A stretch of 29,148 bases of DNA from JAVBNC01 sp031551765 (GTDB lineage Bacteria; Desulfobacterota; Desulfovibrionia; Desulfovibrionales; Desulfovibrionaceae): positions 1 to 29,148 of the forward strand of contig JAVBNC010000154.1 in assembly GCA_031551765.1 (NCBI GenBank). The letters are read 5' to 3'. This document shows positions 18,075 to 26,099 of the stretch, piece after piece (within the stretch, counting starts at the first letter, position 1; every line of letters starts with the position of its first letter). The position numbers were made by a program, and so were the translations under genes. The notes beneath the pieces are model-generated. The model ran no database searches. It was not told where the DNA came from and saw nothing but the letters and a program-made list of their open reading frames with translations.

Positions 18075-19256
18075 ATGATACAGGCCCCTAAAGGATTCCA
18101 GTTCGCCGTGCTCAACGCCGGGTTCAGAAAAGCGGACCGCAACGACGTGGCGCTGGTGCTCAGCGACGTGCCGGCCACGGCCGCCGGGGTGTTCACGCAG
18201 GCGGCGTTCAAGGCCGCGCCCGTGCTGGTGGGGCAGGAACTGCTGGCCCGCAAGAAAACGGCGCGGGCCGTGGTCATCAATTCCGGCCAGGCCAACGCCT
18301 GTACCGGCAAGCTGGGCCTGGACAACTGCCGCCGCACCATGGAGCTGGTGGCCGGCGCCGCGAGGCTCAACCCGGAAGACGTGCTGCCCGCTTCCACCGG
18401 GGTTATCGGCAGCCAGCTGAAAATGGACCTCTGGGAAGCCGCCGCGCCCAAGCTGGTGGCCGCCCTGGGTAACGCCGGGCCGGAAGATTTCGCCAAAGCC
18501 ATCATGACCACGGACAGCTTTCCCAAGTGCGCGGGCCGGGAAGTCACGCTCTCCGGCGGCACGGTGCGCCTTGCGGGCATGGCCAAGGGCGCGGGCATGA
18601 TCTGCCCGAACATGGCCACCATGCTCAGCGTGGTGCTGTGCGACGCGGCCGTGGAGGCGGAAGACTGGCAGGCCATGTTCCGCCGCGCCGTGGACCTGAC
18701 CTTCAACCGGGTTACCGTGGACGGCGACACCAGCACCAACGACACCATTTACGGCCTGGCCAACGGCGCTTCCGGCGTCACGGCCCGGGGCAAGGACCTG
18801 GCCCTGCTTGCGGAAGCCCTTACCGGCATTTTGGGCGAGCTTTCCTACATGCTGGTGCAGGACGGGGAAGGGGCCACCAAGGTCGTCCACATCAAGGTCA
18901 GCGGCGCCGTTTCCGATGCGGACGCGGAAAAAGTGGCCCGCACCGTCGGGCATTCGCAACTGGTCAAAACGGCCATGTACGGCAAGGACGCCAACTGGGG
19001 CCGCATTATCGCCGCCGTGGGCCGCAGCGGGGCTTCCTTTGCGCCGGAAGACGTGCGCCTGACCCTGTTCGGGGTGGAGCTTTTCGCCAAAGGCCAGCCC
19101 ACGGACGCGGACTTTGACACGCTGCTCAAAGAGCCGCTGCAGGGCCGCGACGTGGACATGAGCATCAGCATGGGTTCCGGCCCCGGCAGCTACACCCTGC
19201 TGGCCTCGGACCTGACCCACGAATACGTGAGCGTCAACGCGGACTACCGCAGTTAA
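18075..19256 (+). CDS. argJ: Glutamate N-acetyltransferase / amino-acid acetyltransferase ArgJ
   Basis: This 393-residue enzyme of the arginine pathway moves the acetyl group from N-acetylornithine to glutamate. Bifunctional forms also use acetyl-CoA. The proenzyme cleaves itself into two chains before a threonine nucleophile. The site is seen in KGAGMICPNMATML, between Ala181 and Thr182. GQANACTG (71-78) and the STGVIG block (107-112) are family motifs, and the protein ends in the usual VSVNADYRS. A longer frame opens at 17943, but GGAGG lies 6 bases before the ATG at 18075 and the family homology starts there. There are no adjacent arg genes. Whether it is mono- or bifunctional cannot be told from the sequence alone. 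Confidence 0.95.
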   Translation: MIQAPKGFQFAVLNAGFRKADRNDVALVLSDVPATAAGVFTQAAFKAAPVLVGQELLARKKTARAVVINSGQANACTGKLGLDNCRRTMELVAGAARLNPEDVLPASTGVIGSQLKMDLWEAAAPKLVAALGNAGPEDFAKAIMTTDSFPKCAGREVTLSGGTVRLAGMAKGAGMICPNMATMLSVVLCDAAVEAEDWQAMFRRAVDLTFNRVTVDGDTSTNDTIYGLANGASGVTARGKDLALLAEALTGILGELSYMLVQDGEGATKVVHIKVSGAVSDADAEKVARTVGHSQLVKTAMYGKDANWGRIIAAVGRSGASFAPEDVRLTLFGVELFAKGQPTDADFDTLLKEPLQGRDVDMSISMGSGPGSYTLLASDLTHEYVSVNADYRS

Positions 19257-19277
19257 CCGCGCACAGTTGCAAACGAC

Positions 19278-19312
19278 AACGGCCGGAAATCCGCAAGGGT
19301 TCCGGCCGGTTC
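19278..19312. terminator. Terminator between argJ and the PilZ gene
   Basis: GGCCGGAA (19281-19288) pairs with TTCCGGCC (19300-19307). Flanking AAC/GTT bases extend the stem. Toward the plus side it is followed by GGTTCTTTATGTTTT. The genes on both sides converge on it, so it may serve both. Confidence 0.7.
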
Positions 19313-19333
19313 TTTATGTTTTGGAGCGGAGGC

Positions 19334-19654
19334 TCAGAGGGGGGTCATCTCCATGAGCTCGTCCACGGAGAAGGGCAGCGCTTCGTCCAGGCGTATGCCG
19401 CAGTGGCGTTCGGCCACCCAGGCCACCGCGCCTTCGCGGTTATTCAGCACGGGGCCGATTTTGCCGGGCACGTCCGCAAGGCTGGCCTTGGCGTGCACGC
19501 GCAACGCATCGCCACCCGGTCCGGGCGAAAGGGCCAGGTGCACCCCGCCCGCGCTGATGTCTATCAACATGGCGGGGCAGGCTTTTCCTTCCAGAACCAG
19601 GGTCAGCAGGCAGGGAACATCCAGGGGGATACGGGGGGAGTTGCGGCGTTCCAT
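19334..19654 (-). CDS. PilZ-domain protein (probable cyclic di-GMP receptor)
   Basis: This is a single-domain protein of 106 residues. The two PilZ binding motifs are visible: RxxxR as Arg4-NSP-Arg8, and DxSxxG as Asp32-I-Ser34-A-G-Gly37 in IDISAGGVHL. It should bind cyclic di-GMP and act as a cytosolic adaptor, for example on motility or surface polysaccharide. The partner is unknown. AAGGAG lies 7 bases before the ATG. The gene is isolated: it converges with argJ and diverges from the histidine-kinase-like gene, with about 200 bp between the starts. Confidence 0.85.
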   Translation of the reverse strand: MERRNSPRIPLDVPCLLTLVLEGKACPAMLIDISAGGVHLALSPGPGGDALRVHAKASLADVPGKIGPVLNNREGAVAWVAERHCGIRLDEALPFSVDELMEMTPL

Positions 19655-19789
19655 TCATGTGCTCCTTAGCAAGTATGCTGCCGAGCCTCGCCCGGCAGCA
19701 ACGTATTTTTTTATATGCCCGCTTTTTTTCGCCGCGTCAACGCGTGCGCGCAACCTTCACGCCCGCGAGGGGAATGTTGGGTCAAGCCC

Positions 19790-19818
19790 TTGGCGGCTGC
19801 GGAAAAGTAGGCTATATG
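19790..19818 (+). promoter_or_regulatory. Possible sigma-70-type promoter of the kinase-like gene
   Basis: TTGGCG (19790-19795) and TATATG (19813-19818) are spaced by 17 bases, 38 bp upstream of the next plus-strand start codon. The match is good in spacing and fair in sequence. Confidence 0.45.
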
Positions 19819-19856
19819 CGGAATGTCGAACACCTTAAGCGCAAGGCGGCTTTCGC

Positions 19857-21233
19857 ATGACCACTGCCAACGCTCTTATGGACCAGGATGATCACTGCCG
19901 CGCCGTTCTCACCGCCAGGATCCGCGAAAAAATCGCGGACTACGAAAGCTATGGCTTCAGTTCGTTGCAATCCTGCGCGCTGAACGTTTTTTTTGACCTG
20001 GCCCAGGAATATTCCGACATAGAGTATCTGTACCAGCTGCCGGTCAAAGTGCTGCGGCTTTTTTTCGGCATGGAGTCCGAACTGTACGTGCGCGCTGAAG
20101 GTGACAGGTTCACCTTGCGTACGCCCTCCTTGGAACGGGATGGGGACTTCCCGGCGTTAAACGCCCTGGTGGAAGGGCCCGTGCAGATATGGGGCCGCTG
20201 GTATTTCCCCGCCCGGGGCCGCTCCGGCGCCCTGGCGCCCGAAAAGGACGGCGTGCCGCCTGAATCCCCTTTGGCGTACTGGGATGAGCGCAAAATTCTG
20301 GCCGTGCTGGTGCTGCATCCGGCGCAGGCGCTGAGCGAGCACGAGCGCCTGTATTACGAAAAATTTTCCAACCGGCTGGGTTTCTGCCTGCACAACCGTC
20401 AGCTGGCGGTAAAAAACCGGGAGCATATCCGCTTTGTGCGCGGCCTGGTGCATGATATCGGGCACAACGTCATAGTGCCCAACATGTATTTCAAGCTGCT
20501 CATCCGCCAGATGGAAGGCAAAATTTCCGCCCTGGGCGGGCTGTGCCAGGATATGGCGGCCAGCCCAAGCGCTTCCAACGTCCAGGCGCTCACGCACCTG
20601 CACAAGCGCATCGTGGAGCAGTACCAGGAAATAGTCCGCCACTTCCAGCAGAGCAGCTTTTTCCTGGAAACCCTGCTGCGGCAAAGCCATTTTGACCAGG
20701 GGCAGTATGTGCTGCAAAAGACCGCTCTGGACCTGGTAAAACGGGTGGTGGCCCCGCAAATGGAACGCTACCTGGTGCGCTTTCAGGAAAAGCAGATAGC
20801 CGTCGCGGAACGCTACCCCGAGCCGGAAGATTCTCCGCTGCGGGTGCTGGCGGACATGGGCCTGCTCAGCCAGGTCATGGCCAACCTTTTTTCCAACGCC
20901 CTCAAATACACCCGGGAAACGCCGGGCTTGCCGGGGCTGCGCATGTTTTGCGCCGCGGAACGGGCGGAAAACTTTTTCGGGCCGGGCAGGGACGCGGCCA
21001 AAATCTCCGTGTGCACCTCCGGGGCGGCCATTGCCGAGGAAGAGGCGGACAAGCTGTTTCTGGAGCATTTCCGCGCTTCCAACACGGAACAGGAATACGG
21101 CACCGGCCATGGCCTGCACTTCATTTCCGTGATCATGGAGCAGCACAACGGCGTGGCGGGCTACGAGCGCACGGAAGAGGGCAATGCCTTTTACGTGGCT
21201 CTGCCCTGCCTGGGGCCGGGGCAGGAAGAGTGA
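19857..21233 (+). CDS. Soluble histidine-kinase-like protein
   Basis: This is a 458-residue protein without membrane segments. The N-terminal 185 residues look like a GAF-type sensor (FFDLAQEYSDIEYLYQLPVKVLRLFFG, then KILAVLVLHPAQALSEHERLYYEKFSNRLGFCL). A histidine-containing helix follows: LVHDIGHNVIVPN with His199 as probable phosphoacceptor. After a helical segment the HATPase fold shows the N box FSNALKYT and a G2-like GTGHGLHFI. The usual DxGxG of the G1 box is missing; KISVCTSGAAI stands there. The active site is therefore unorthodox, and ATP use is uncertain. No response regulator is adjacent. The start is uncertain: ATG 19857 has only a distant AAGG, and a second ATG lies 7 codons in. 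It ends at a bidirectional terminator shared with cfa. Confidence 0.75.
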   Translation: MTTANALMDQDDHCRAVLTARIREKIADYESYGFSSLQSCALNVFFDLAQEYSDIEYLYQLPVKVLRLFFGMESELYVRAEGDRFTLRTPSLERDGDFPALNALVEGPVQIWGRWYFPARGRSGALAPEKDGVPPESPLAYWDERKILAVLVLHPAQALSEHERLYYEKFSNRLGFCLHNRQLAVKNREHIRFVRGLVHDIGHNVIVPNMYFKLLIRQMEGKISALGGLCQDMAASPSASNVQALTHLHKRIVEQYQEIVRHFQQSSFFLETLLRQSHFDQGQYVLQKTALDLVKRVVAPQMERYLVRFQEKQIAVAERYPEPEDSPLRVLADMGLLSQVMANLFSNALKYTRETPGLPGLRMFCAAERAENFFGPGRDAAKISVCTSGAAIAEEEADKLFLEHFRASNTEQEYGTGHGLHFISVIMEQHNGVAGYERTEEGNAFYVALPCLGPGQEE

Positions 21234-21247
21234 AAGCGTTTCAAATG

Positions 21248-21282
21248 AAAGGGCCTCCGCTTCGCGCGTGAGGCCCTTTTTT
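21248..21282. terminator. Bidirectional terminator between the kinase-like gene and cfa
   Basis: AAAGGGCCTC (21248-21257) pairs perfectly with GAGGCCCTTT (21270-21279), and a run of six T ends at 21282. The two flanking genes converge on it, and the A-rich 5' arm gives T bases for the minus-strand transcript. Confidence 0.88.
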
Positions 21283-21291
21283 ATGGCGCGC

Positions 21292-22491
21292 TCACTCCTG
21301 GTAAATGCCCGCCAGGGTCATGGGCAGCGCGTTGTTGACCCCCTTGCTGAACACCAGCTGGTGTACGTCCATGGAGCCGTTGCGCAGGTATGCGGCCGCC
21401 ATGCGCAGGTACAGCGACCACATGCGCGTGAACTCCCCGCCGAACATGGCCCGCACCTTGTCCAGGGTTTCCGGCCCGCTGAAGCGCGCGTGCCAGTGCT
21501 TCAGGGTTTTGGCGTAGTGGCGGCGCAGGCTTTCCACATGCAGGACGTGGAAGTCCTGGCCGTCCAGCTCGGCCGCCAGTTCCCGCAGCGTGGGCAAATA
21601 GCCGCCGGGGAAGATGTGCTTTTGCATCCAGGGGTTGATGGGGCCTTCCGTGCGCTTGGTCAGGGTGTGCAGCAGAGAGACGCCGCCCGGCGCCAGCAGA
21701 GAGCTCACCTTCCGGAAATAGCCGGGAATATGCTCCTGGCCCACGTGTTCGAACATGCCGACGCTGACAATCCTGTCAAAGGGCAGCGTGTCGTCCAGGT
21801 CCAGGTAGTTTGCCAGGCGTATGTCCACCAGGTGGTCCAGGCCTTCCCCTGCGGCGCGCTGCCGCGCTTTGGCATGCTGCTCCTCGCTCAGGGTTATGCC
21901 CACCACGCTCGCCTGCCAGCGCCTGGCCGCGCGCAGCGCCAGGGAGCCCCAGCCGCAGCCTATGTCCAGCAGGCGCATGCCCGGCGAGAGACACAGTTTT
22001 TTCAGCACCAGGTCGATTTTCTGTTCCTGGGCCTTGTCCAGGCTGTCGGAAGAGCGCATGAAGTAGGCGCAGGAATAGTTCATGCTCGAATCCAGCCACA
22101 GGGAAAAGAATTCGTTCCCCAGGTCGTAGTGGGCCGAGGTCTGGTCTTTCTGCTTTTCCTTGACCTGCGTCAGGCTCACGGTCTGCAGGGCGCGGGCTAC
22201 GAATTCCCGCGCCGGTTTCCTGCCCGACGCGAACAGGGCCTCGCAGGTTTCAATGGCGCGGGCCGCAGCGTCCATGTCGCCTTCCAGCTCCATGTCGCCG
22301 CGCGCGAAGCATTCGCCCAGATACAGCGAAACGCTGCCGTCCGGGTCGGAAAAGTCCGGCTCGTTGCGGAAAAGAAGCCGGAACGCGGGCGTCTCGTCGC
22401 CGTACCGCTTTTCATCCCCGTCCCAGTATTGGACGCTGAAGTTGGAGTGTGGAATTTTTTCCAGCAGTTGGTGCAGGACAAGCTTGTTCAT
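21292..22491 (-). CDS. cfa: Cyclopropane-fatty-acyl-phospholipid synthase
   Basis: This 399-residue enzyme uses SAM to add a methylene bridge to unsaturated acyl chains of membrane phospholipids. The N-terminal region (about 1-110) is the lipid-binding part of the family. The catalytic half begins with SAHYDLGNEFFSLWLD and contains the SAM motif LLDIGCGWGSLA, then GITLSEEQ and MFEHVG. KHIFPGGYLPTL and HYAKTL are further conserved family blocks. Length is typical. An extended upstream frame would run through the MITE-like element and is rejected. The ATG at 22491 follows GAGGTGGAG closely, and homology starts at MNKLVL. Membrane stress or stationary-phase control is usual in other bacteria; no promoter signature could be identified in 22492-22641, which otherwise holds nothing recognisable. 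Confidence 0.95.
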   Translation of the reverse strand: MNKLVLHQLLEKIPHSNFSVQYWDGDEKRYGDETPAFRLLFRNEPDFSDPDGSVSLYLGECFARGDMELEGDMDAAARAIETCEALFASGRKPAREFVARALQTVSLTQVKEKQKDQTSAHYDLGNEFFSLWLDSSMNYSCAYFMRSSDSLDKAQEQKIDLVLKKLCLSPGMRLLDIGCGWGSLALRAARRWQASVVGITLSEEQHAKARQRAAGEGLDHLVDIRLANYLDLDDTLPFDRIVSVGMFEHVGQEHIPGYFRKVSSLLAPGGVSLLHTLTKRTEGPINPWMQKHIFPGGYLPTLRELAAELDGQDFHVLHVESLRRHYAKTLKHWHARFSGPETLDKVRAMFGGEFTRMWSLYLRMAAAYLRNGSMDVHQLVFSKGVNNALPMTLAGIYQE

Positions 22492-22641
22492 GACTCCACC
22501 TCGCAAAAGGGCGCGGGCGCCGCAAAAGCGGAACAAAGCCCGGTTTGAGGGGAAGGGGCGCGTGTTCCGGCCGCGCTTTTTCAGCGGAACCGTCCTCTCG
22601 GAACGTGCCGTGCCCGTCACAAAAAATACTGCGCCGCCATT

Positions 22642-22766
22642 AGAGCAGATTAACATTGAAAATGTTAATCTGCTCTGCAAGGATTTGTCTTCAAATCCTT
22701 GCCGCGAGATTGGCGTAGGCGGGCTTTGCCCGCCGTTAAGCGACAATCTCAAAGCGAAACTGCTCT
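22642..22766 (+). repeat. TA-flanked MITE-like structured element, copy 3 (short form)
   Basis: The element is 125 bp, bounded by AGAGCAG and CTGCTCT with TA at both ends (22641-22642 and 22766-22767). Its first 35 bases are a perfect 16-bp hairpin with loop GAA. The GCAAGGATTTG-TCTT-CAAATCCTTGC hairpin follows, then GGCGGGC-TTT-GCCCGCC enclosed by an outer GAGATTG/CAATCTC stem. It lacks exactly the 72-bp module of the long copies, with the cut inside the GGCGGGC/GCCCGCC loop. It lies between the divergent starts of cfa and tctA. Confidence 0.82.
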
Positions 22767-22834
22767 AATAAAACTAAGCAGAGTGGCCGGGCGAGGCAAG
22801 AAGAGGCTGCGGGGCCGCGCGTATTTCATCTTGT

Positions 22835-22848
22835 AACAGCGCGCTGTT
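22835..22848. promoter_or_regulatory. Perfect 14-bp palindrome upstream of tctA
   Basis: AACAGCGCGCTGTT reads the same on both strands and lies about 100 bp upstream of the tctA start. Symmetry and position suit an operator for a dimeric regulator. No regulator gene is adjacent, and the -35/-10 elements are not clear. Confidence 0.4.
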
Positions 22849-22949
22849 TTTGAGATAACGTTTTCTGGCATGAAAGAGATTACGGAGGATGGCCGCTGAA
22901 TTCCTGATGCGCGCAAGGCGCGGCACGTACCGCAAAAAGGAGTCCGCTT

Positions 22950-24497
22950 ATGGATGTGCTTCTCGGCGCGGCGGGTGAGGTGCTCACCCTGCACAACATG
23001 ATGCTCATTTCCATAGCCATGGTGCTGGGGATCACGGCGGGGGCGCTGCCGGGTTTTTCCGCCACCATGGCTGTGGCGCTTATGGTGCCCTTCACTTTCA
23101 CCATGACTCCCACCTCGGGGCTGGTGACCATAGGCGCGCTTTACTGCGCCACCATCTTCGGCGGCTCTTTCTCCGCCATTCTTCTGAACACGCCGGGCAC
23201 GCCCTCTTCCATCGGCACCACCTTTGACGGCTACCCCATGGCCCGCCAGGGGCGGGGGGAAGAAGCCATTTACACGGCCACCGTGGCTTCCGGGTTCGGC
23301 GGCATTATCGGCACGTTCATTCTGATTCTCTTTGCGCTGCCGCTGGCCAGGGTCGCCCTGCGCTTTGGTCCGCCGGAGTTTTTCTGGGTCAGCATTTTCG
23401 GCCTGACCATCATTTCCAGCCTGTCTTCGGAATCCCTGCTCAAAGGCATTGCCGGCGGTTTTCTGGGGCTGATGATCAGCATGATCGGCATCGCCCCGGT
23501 GGGCGGCGACGTGCGTTTCGACCTGGGCGTGGCGGATTTTCAGGGCGGCGTGGAGCTGATCTCCATCCTCATCGGCTTTTTCTGCATCCCCGAAGTGCTG
23601 CGCATGGCCGGGCAGCCGCACCTGGACTATGAGGAAATCAAGGCGGAGGATGCCGGCAAGCCCAGGGAGCACCCCCTGCGCCTGGCCTGGCGGAACGTGG
23701 CCCACCATATGGGCAACACCATGCGTTCCTCCATTATCGGGGCCTTTGTGGGCATTCTGCCCGGGGCCGGGGGCAACATCGCCAACCTGGTGGCCTACAA
23801 CGAAACCAGGCGGGTGGCCAAAGACCCGGAAACCTTTGGCAAGGGCAATCCTCAAGGCATTGTGGCCACGGAATCATCCAACAACGCCGTGGTGGAAGGG
23901 GCCATGGTGCCGCTGCTGGCCCTGGGCGTGCCCGGTTCCCCGCCCGCGGCCATCATTTACGGCGCGCTGCTGCTGCAGGGGCTTACCCCGGGGCCGGAGC
24001 TTTTCGTCAAACGGGCGGACATTACCTATGCCTTTCTGTTCTCCTTCTTCGTCTCCAACATCATGATGGTGATTTTCGGCCTGCTGGTGGGCCGCTGGGT
24101 ATACAAGGCCGTGGTCAAAATACCCACCAGGGTGATGGTGCCCTCCATTCTGCTGCTGACGGTGGTCGGTTCCTACGCCATACGCAGCAACAGCATGGAC
24201 GTGGTGGTCATGTTCGTGGGCGGCATACTCGGCTACATCCTGCGGGAGCTGGAGTTCAACCCCGGCCCCATCGTGCTGGGCCTTATCCTGGGCCCCATAG
24301 CGGAAAAAGGCTTTGTGCAGGGTCTGATCATGGGCAACGGCGTTTCCGCCGAAATGCCCTGGCTGATTTTCTTCACCCGGCCCCTGTCCCTGGTGCTGAT
24401 CGCGCTTTCCGTGCTTTCCGCGCTCTGGCCCCTGTACCAGCAATACCGGGATAAAAAGCGGAACGGGAATGGCGCCCCGCAAGGAGGGACGGCATGA
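22950..24497 (+). CDS. tctA: Tripartite tricarboxylate transporter, large membrane subunit TctA
   Basis: This 515-residue inner-membrane protein has about 10-12 hydrophobic segments. It is the permease of a TctABC secondary transporter for tricarboxylates such as citrate, or related acids. The two internal pseudo-repeats are visible: GALPGFSATMAVAL (31-44) matches GILPGAGGNIANLVAY in the second half, and NTPGTPSSIGTTFDGYP matches GVPGSPPAAIIYGALL. AGGAG lies 7 bases before the ATG. The gene overlaps tctB by the ATGA of its stop codon, so the two are translationally coupled. The order A-B-C here differs from the C-B-A order of the Salmonella system but is common elsewhere. The substrate is not determined. 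Confidence 0.95.
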   Translation: MDVLLGAAGEVLTLHNMMLISIAMVLGITAGALPGFSATMAVALMVPFTFTMTPTSGLVTIGALYCATIFGGSFSAILLNTPGTPSSIGTTFDGYPMARQGRGEEAIYTATVASGFGGIIGTFILILFALPLARVALRFGPPEFFWVSIFGLTIISSLSSESLLKGIAGGFLGLMISMIGIAPVGGDVRFDLGVADFQGGVELISILIGFFCIPEVLRMAGQPHLDYEEIKAEDAGKPREHPLRLAWRNVAHHMGNTMRSSIIGAFVGILPGAGGNIANLVAYNETRRVAKDPETFGKGNPQGIVATESSNNAVVEGAMVPLLALGVPGSPPAAIIYGALLLQGLTPGPELFVKRADITYAFLFSFFVSNIMMVIFGLLVGRWVYKAVVKIPTRVMVPSILLLTVVGSYAIRSNSMDVVVMFVGGILGYILRELEFNPGPIVLGLILGPIAEKGFVQGLIMGNGVSAEMPWLIFFTRPLSLVLIALSVLSALWPLYQQYRDKKRNGNGAPQGGTA

Positions 24498-24949
24498 AAA
24501 AGCTGAACACCGACCTTCTGGGCGGCCTGATCATGCTGGGCTGCGCCGCCTTTTTCTACTGGCAGATGGACGAGGAATTCACGCATTACGCCGCGTACTT
24601 TCCCAACCGCATCATTCCCTGCCTTGCCGTGCTGGGCGCGGCCCTGCTGGTCAAGGCCCGCGTCAGGCCCACCATGCTGGACAGCTTCGTCTCCCAGATG
24701 AACAGCACCATGCTGTTCGCCATCGCGGCGGGGCTGGCCTGGGTGTTCACCCTGGAGTGGCTGGGGTTTGTCATTTCCAGCTTTGCCGCCATATTCGCCA
24801 TGCTCGTCCGTTTCCTGCCGCCGGACAGGCGCGGCGCGGCGGCCTTCATCAAGCTCGCGCTGCTCGCGGCGGTGGAAGTGGGCGGCATTTACGTGCTGTT
24901 CGTCAAGTTTTTGTATGTGACGCTTCCCGTGGGCCGTTTGTTCGCCTGA
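24494..24949 (+). CDS. tctB: Tripartite tricarboxylate transporter, small membrane subunit TctB
   Basis: This 151-residue protein has four predicted hydrophobic segments, starting LLGGLIMLGCAAFFYWQM and ending VEVGGIYVLFVKFLYVTLPV. The short polar loop between the second and third pairs is typical of TctB. The start ATG overlaps the tctA stop (ATGA), and GGAGG lies just upstream inside tctA. The subunit is poorly conserved in general and is assigned from position, size and the terminal LPVGR block. Confidence 0.9.
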   Translation: MKKLNTDLLGGLIMLGCAAFFYWQMDEEFTHYAAYFPNRIIPCLAVLGAALLVKARVRPTMLDSFVSQMNSTMLFAIAAGLAWVFTLEWLGFVISSFAAIFAMLVRFLPPDRRGAAAFIKLALLAAVEVGGIYVLFVKFLYVTLPVGRLFA

Positions 24950-25000
24950 GACATGGTATTTTTAGGGGACTCGTAACCATTTGACCCAAGGAGATGACCG

Positions 25001-25960
25001 ATGACTGGAAAACGCATACTGCTCGCATTGTGTATTCTGGCGCTGGGAGTTTTTGCCGTGGGCGAGGCCCGGGCGGCAAAGTTCCCGGAAAAACCCGTCA
25101 CCTACCTTATTCCCTTTAATCCCGGCGGCGAATCGGACATTTTCGCCCGCGCGCAGCAGCCCCTGCTGGAAAAAGAGCTGGGCCAGAGCGTGCTGATCAC
25201 CTACAAAACCGGCGGCGGCGGCTCAGTGGGCTGGAACGAAACGGTGCGCGCCACCCCCGACGGCTACAACACCGTGGGCTTCAACCTTCCGCACATCATT
25301 CTGCAACCGCTGCAGCGTAAAACCACCGGCTACCAGACCAAGGACATCAACCCGGTCATGCTGTTCATGAACACGCCCTGCATCCTGGCGGTGCCGCAGA
25401 ACAGCCCGTACAAAACCCTGAAAGACTTCATCGACGCGGCCAAAGCCAAGCCCGGCGCCCTGACCCTGGGCGGCAGCGGCAGCAACACCGCCAACCACCT
25501 GGCCGTGGTGCGCCTGAACAAGTTGGCGGGCGTCAAGATTTCCTACGTGCCCTTTACCGGCACGGGCGACGCCATGCCCGCTTTTCTCGGCAACCATGTG
25601 ACGGGCCTTATGACCTACACCACCATGGGCGTCCAGTACGCCAAGGATATGCGCGTGCTGGCCGTGGCCACGGCCAAGCGTTTCCCGGGCCTGCCCGACG
25701 CGCCCACCTTCAAGGAACTGGGCTATGACCTGCAAGAAGGCGCCTACCGGGGCCTGGCCGTGCCGCCCAAAACTCCGCCCGCGATCATCGATGTTCTGTA
25801 CAAAGCTTGCGCCAAAGTGAACCAGAACCCCGAGTTCATCAAAAAAATGAACGCGCTGGGTTTCCTCCTGGAAAACCTCGGTCCCGCGGAATCCGCCAAG
25901 CTCATCGACGCCAAGACGGTTGAGTACAAGGCCATTCTGGCCGATCTTGCCGCCAAGTAA
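25001..25960 (+). CDS. tctC: Tripartite tricarboxylate transporter, periplasmic binding protein TctC
   Basis: This 319-residue protein is the extracytoplasmic substrate receptor (Bug/TctC family). A signal peptide is clear: MTGKRILLALCILALGVFAV, then GEARA, then the mature start AKFPEKPVTYLIPFNPGGESD. The family motif of two beta strands with PFxxGGxxD is present (PFNPGGESD), and the second-domain block KPGALTLGGSGSNTANHLA is typical. AAGGAG lies 7 bases before the ATG. It is 51 bp behind tctB in the same operon. A 15-bp terminator follows it closely. The ligand is unknown; TctC proteins bind varied carboxylates. Confidence 0.94.
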   Translation: MTGKRILLALCILALGVFAVGEARAAKFPEKPVTYLIPFNPGGESDIFARAQQPLLEKELGQSVLITYKTGGGGSVGWNETVRATPDGYNTVGFNLPHIILQPLQRKTTGYQTKDINPVMLFMNTPCILAVPQNSPYKTLKDFIDAAKAKPGALTLGGSGSNTANHLAVVRLNKLAGVKISYVPFTGTGDAMPAFLGNHVTGLMTYTTMGVQYAKDMRVLAVATAKRFPGLPDAPTFKELGYDLQEGAYRGLAVPPKTPPAIIDVLYKACAKVNQNPEFIKKMNALGFLLENLGPAESAKLIDAKTVEYKAILADLAAK

Positions 25961-25977
25961 CGGCGATACGCCCTTAG

Positions 25978-26017
25978 CGCCGCCCCCGGACGCATCGTCC
26001 GGGGGCGGCGTCTTTTT
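25978..26017 (+). terminator. Strong Rho-independent terminator of the tct operon
   Basis: CGCCGCCCCCGGACG (25978-25992) pairs perfectly with CGTCCGGGGGCGGCG (25996-26010) around a CAT loop, followed by TCTTTTTT. It lies 18 bp behind the tctC stop and separates the operon from the K+ channel gene. Confidence 0.93.
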
Positions 26018-26099
26018 TCCCTGCTTGACGGCCGGAGTCGGGTTTGCGACAAGGAGCGGACGTTTGCCGCGCCCCGGCCAGGAGCGGACCAGGAGCAGC

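Noticed and set aside
19657..19860. 67-residue open frame overlapping the start of the kinase-like gene by ATGA
   Set aside because: It has no ribosome binding site, no recognisable product and an atypical composition. It crosses the probable promoter of the next gene.
22492..22752. N-terminal extension of cfa
   Set aside because: It would be translated from the MITE-like element; the family homology and ribosome binding site put the start at 22491.
22870..22978. Short upstream frames before tctA (9 and 29 codons)
   Set aside because: The 29-codon frame starts directly on a GGAGG without spacing and the 9-codon one has no ribosome binding site. There is no sign of an attenuator.
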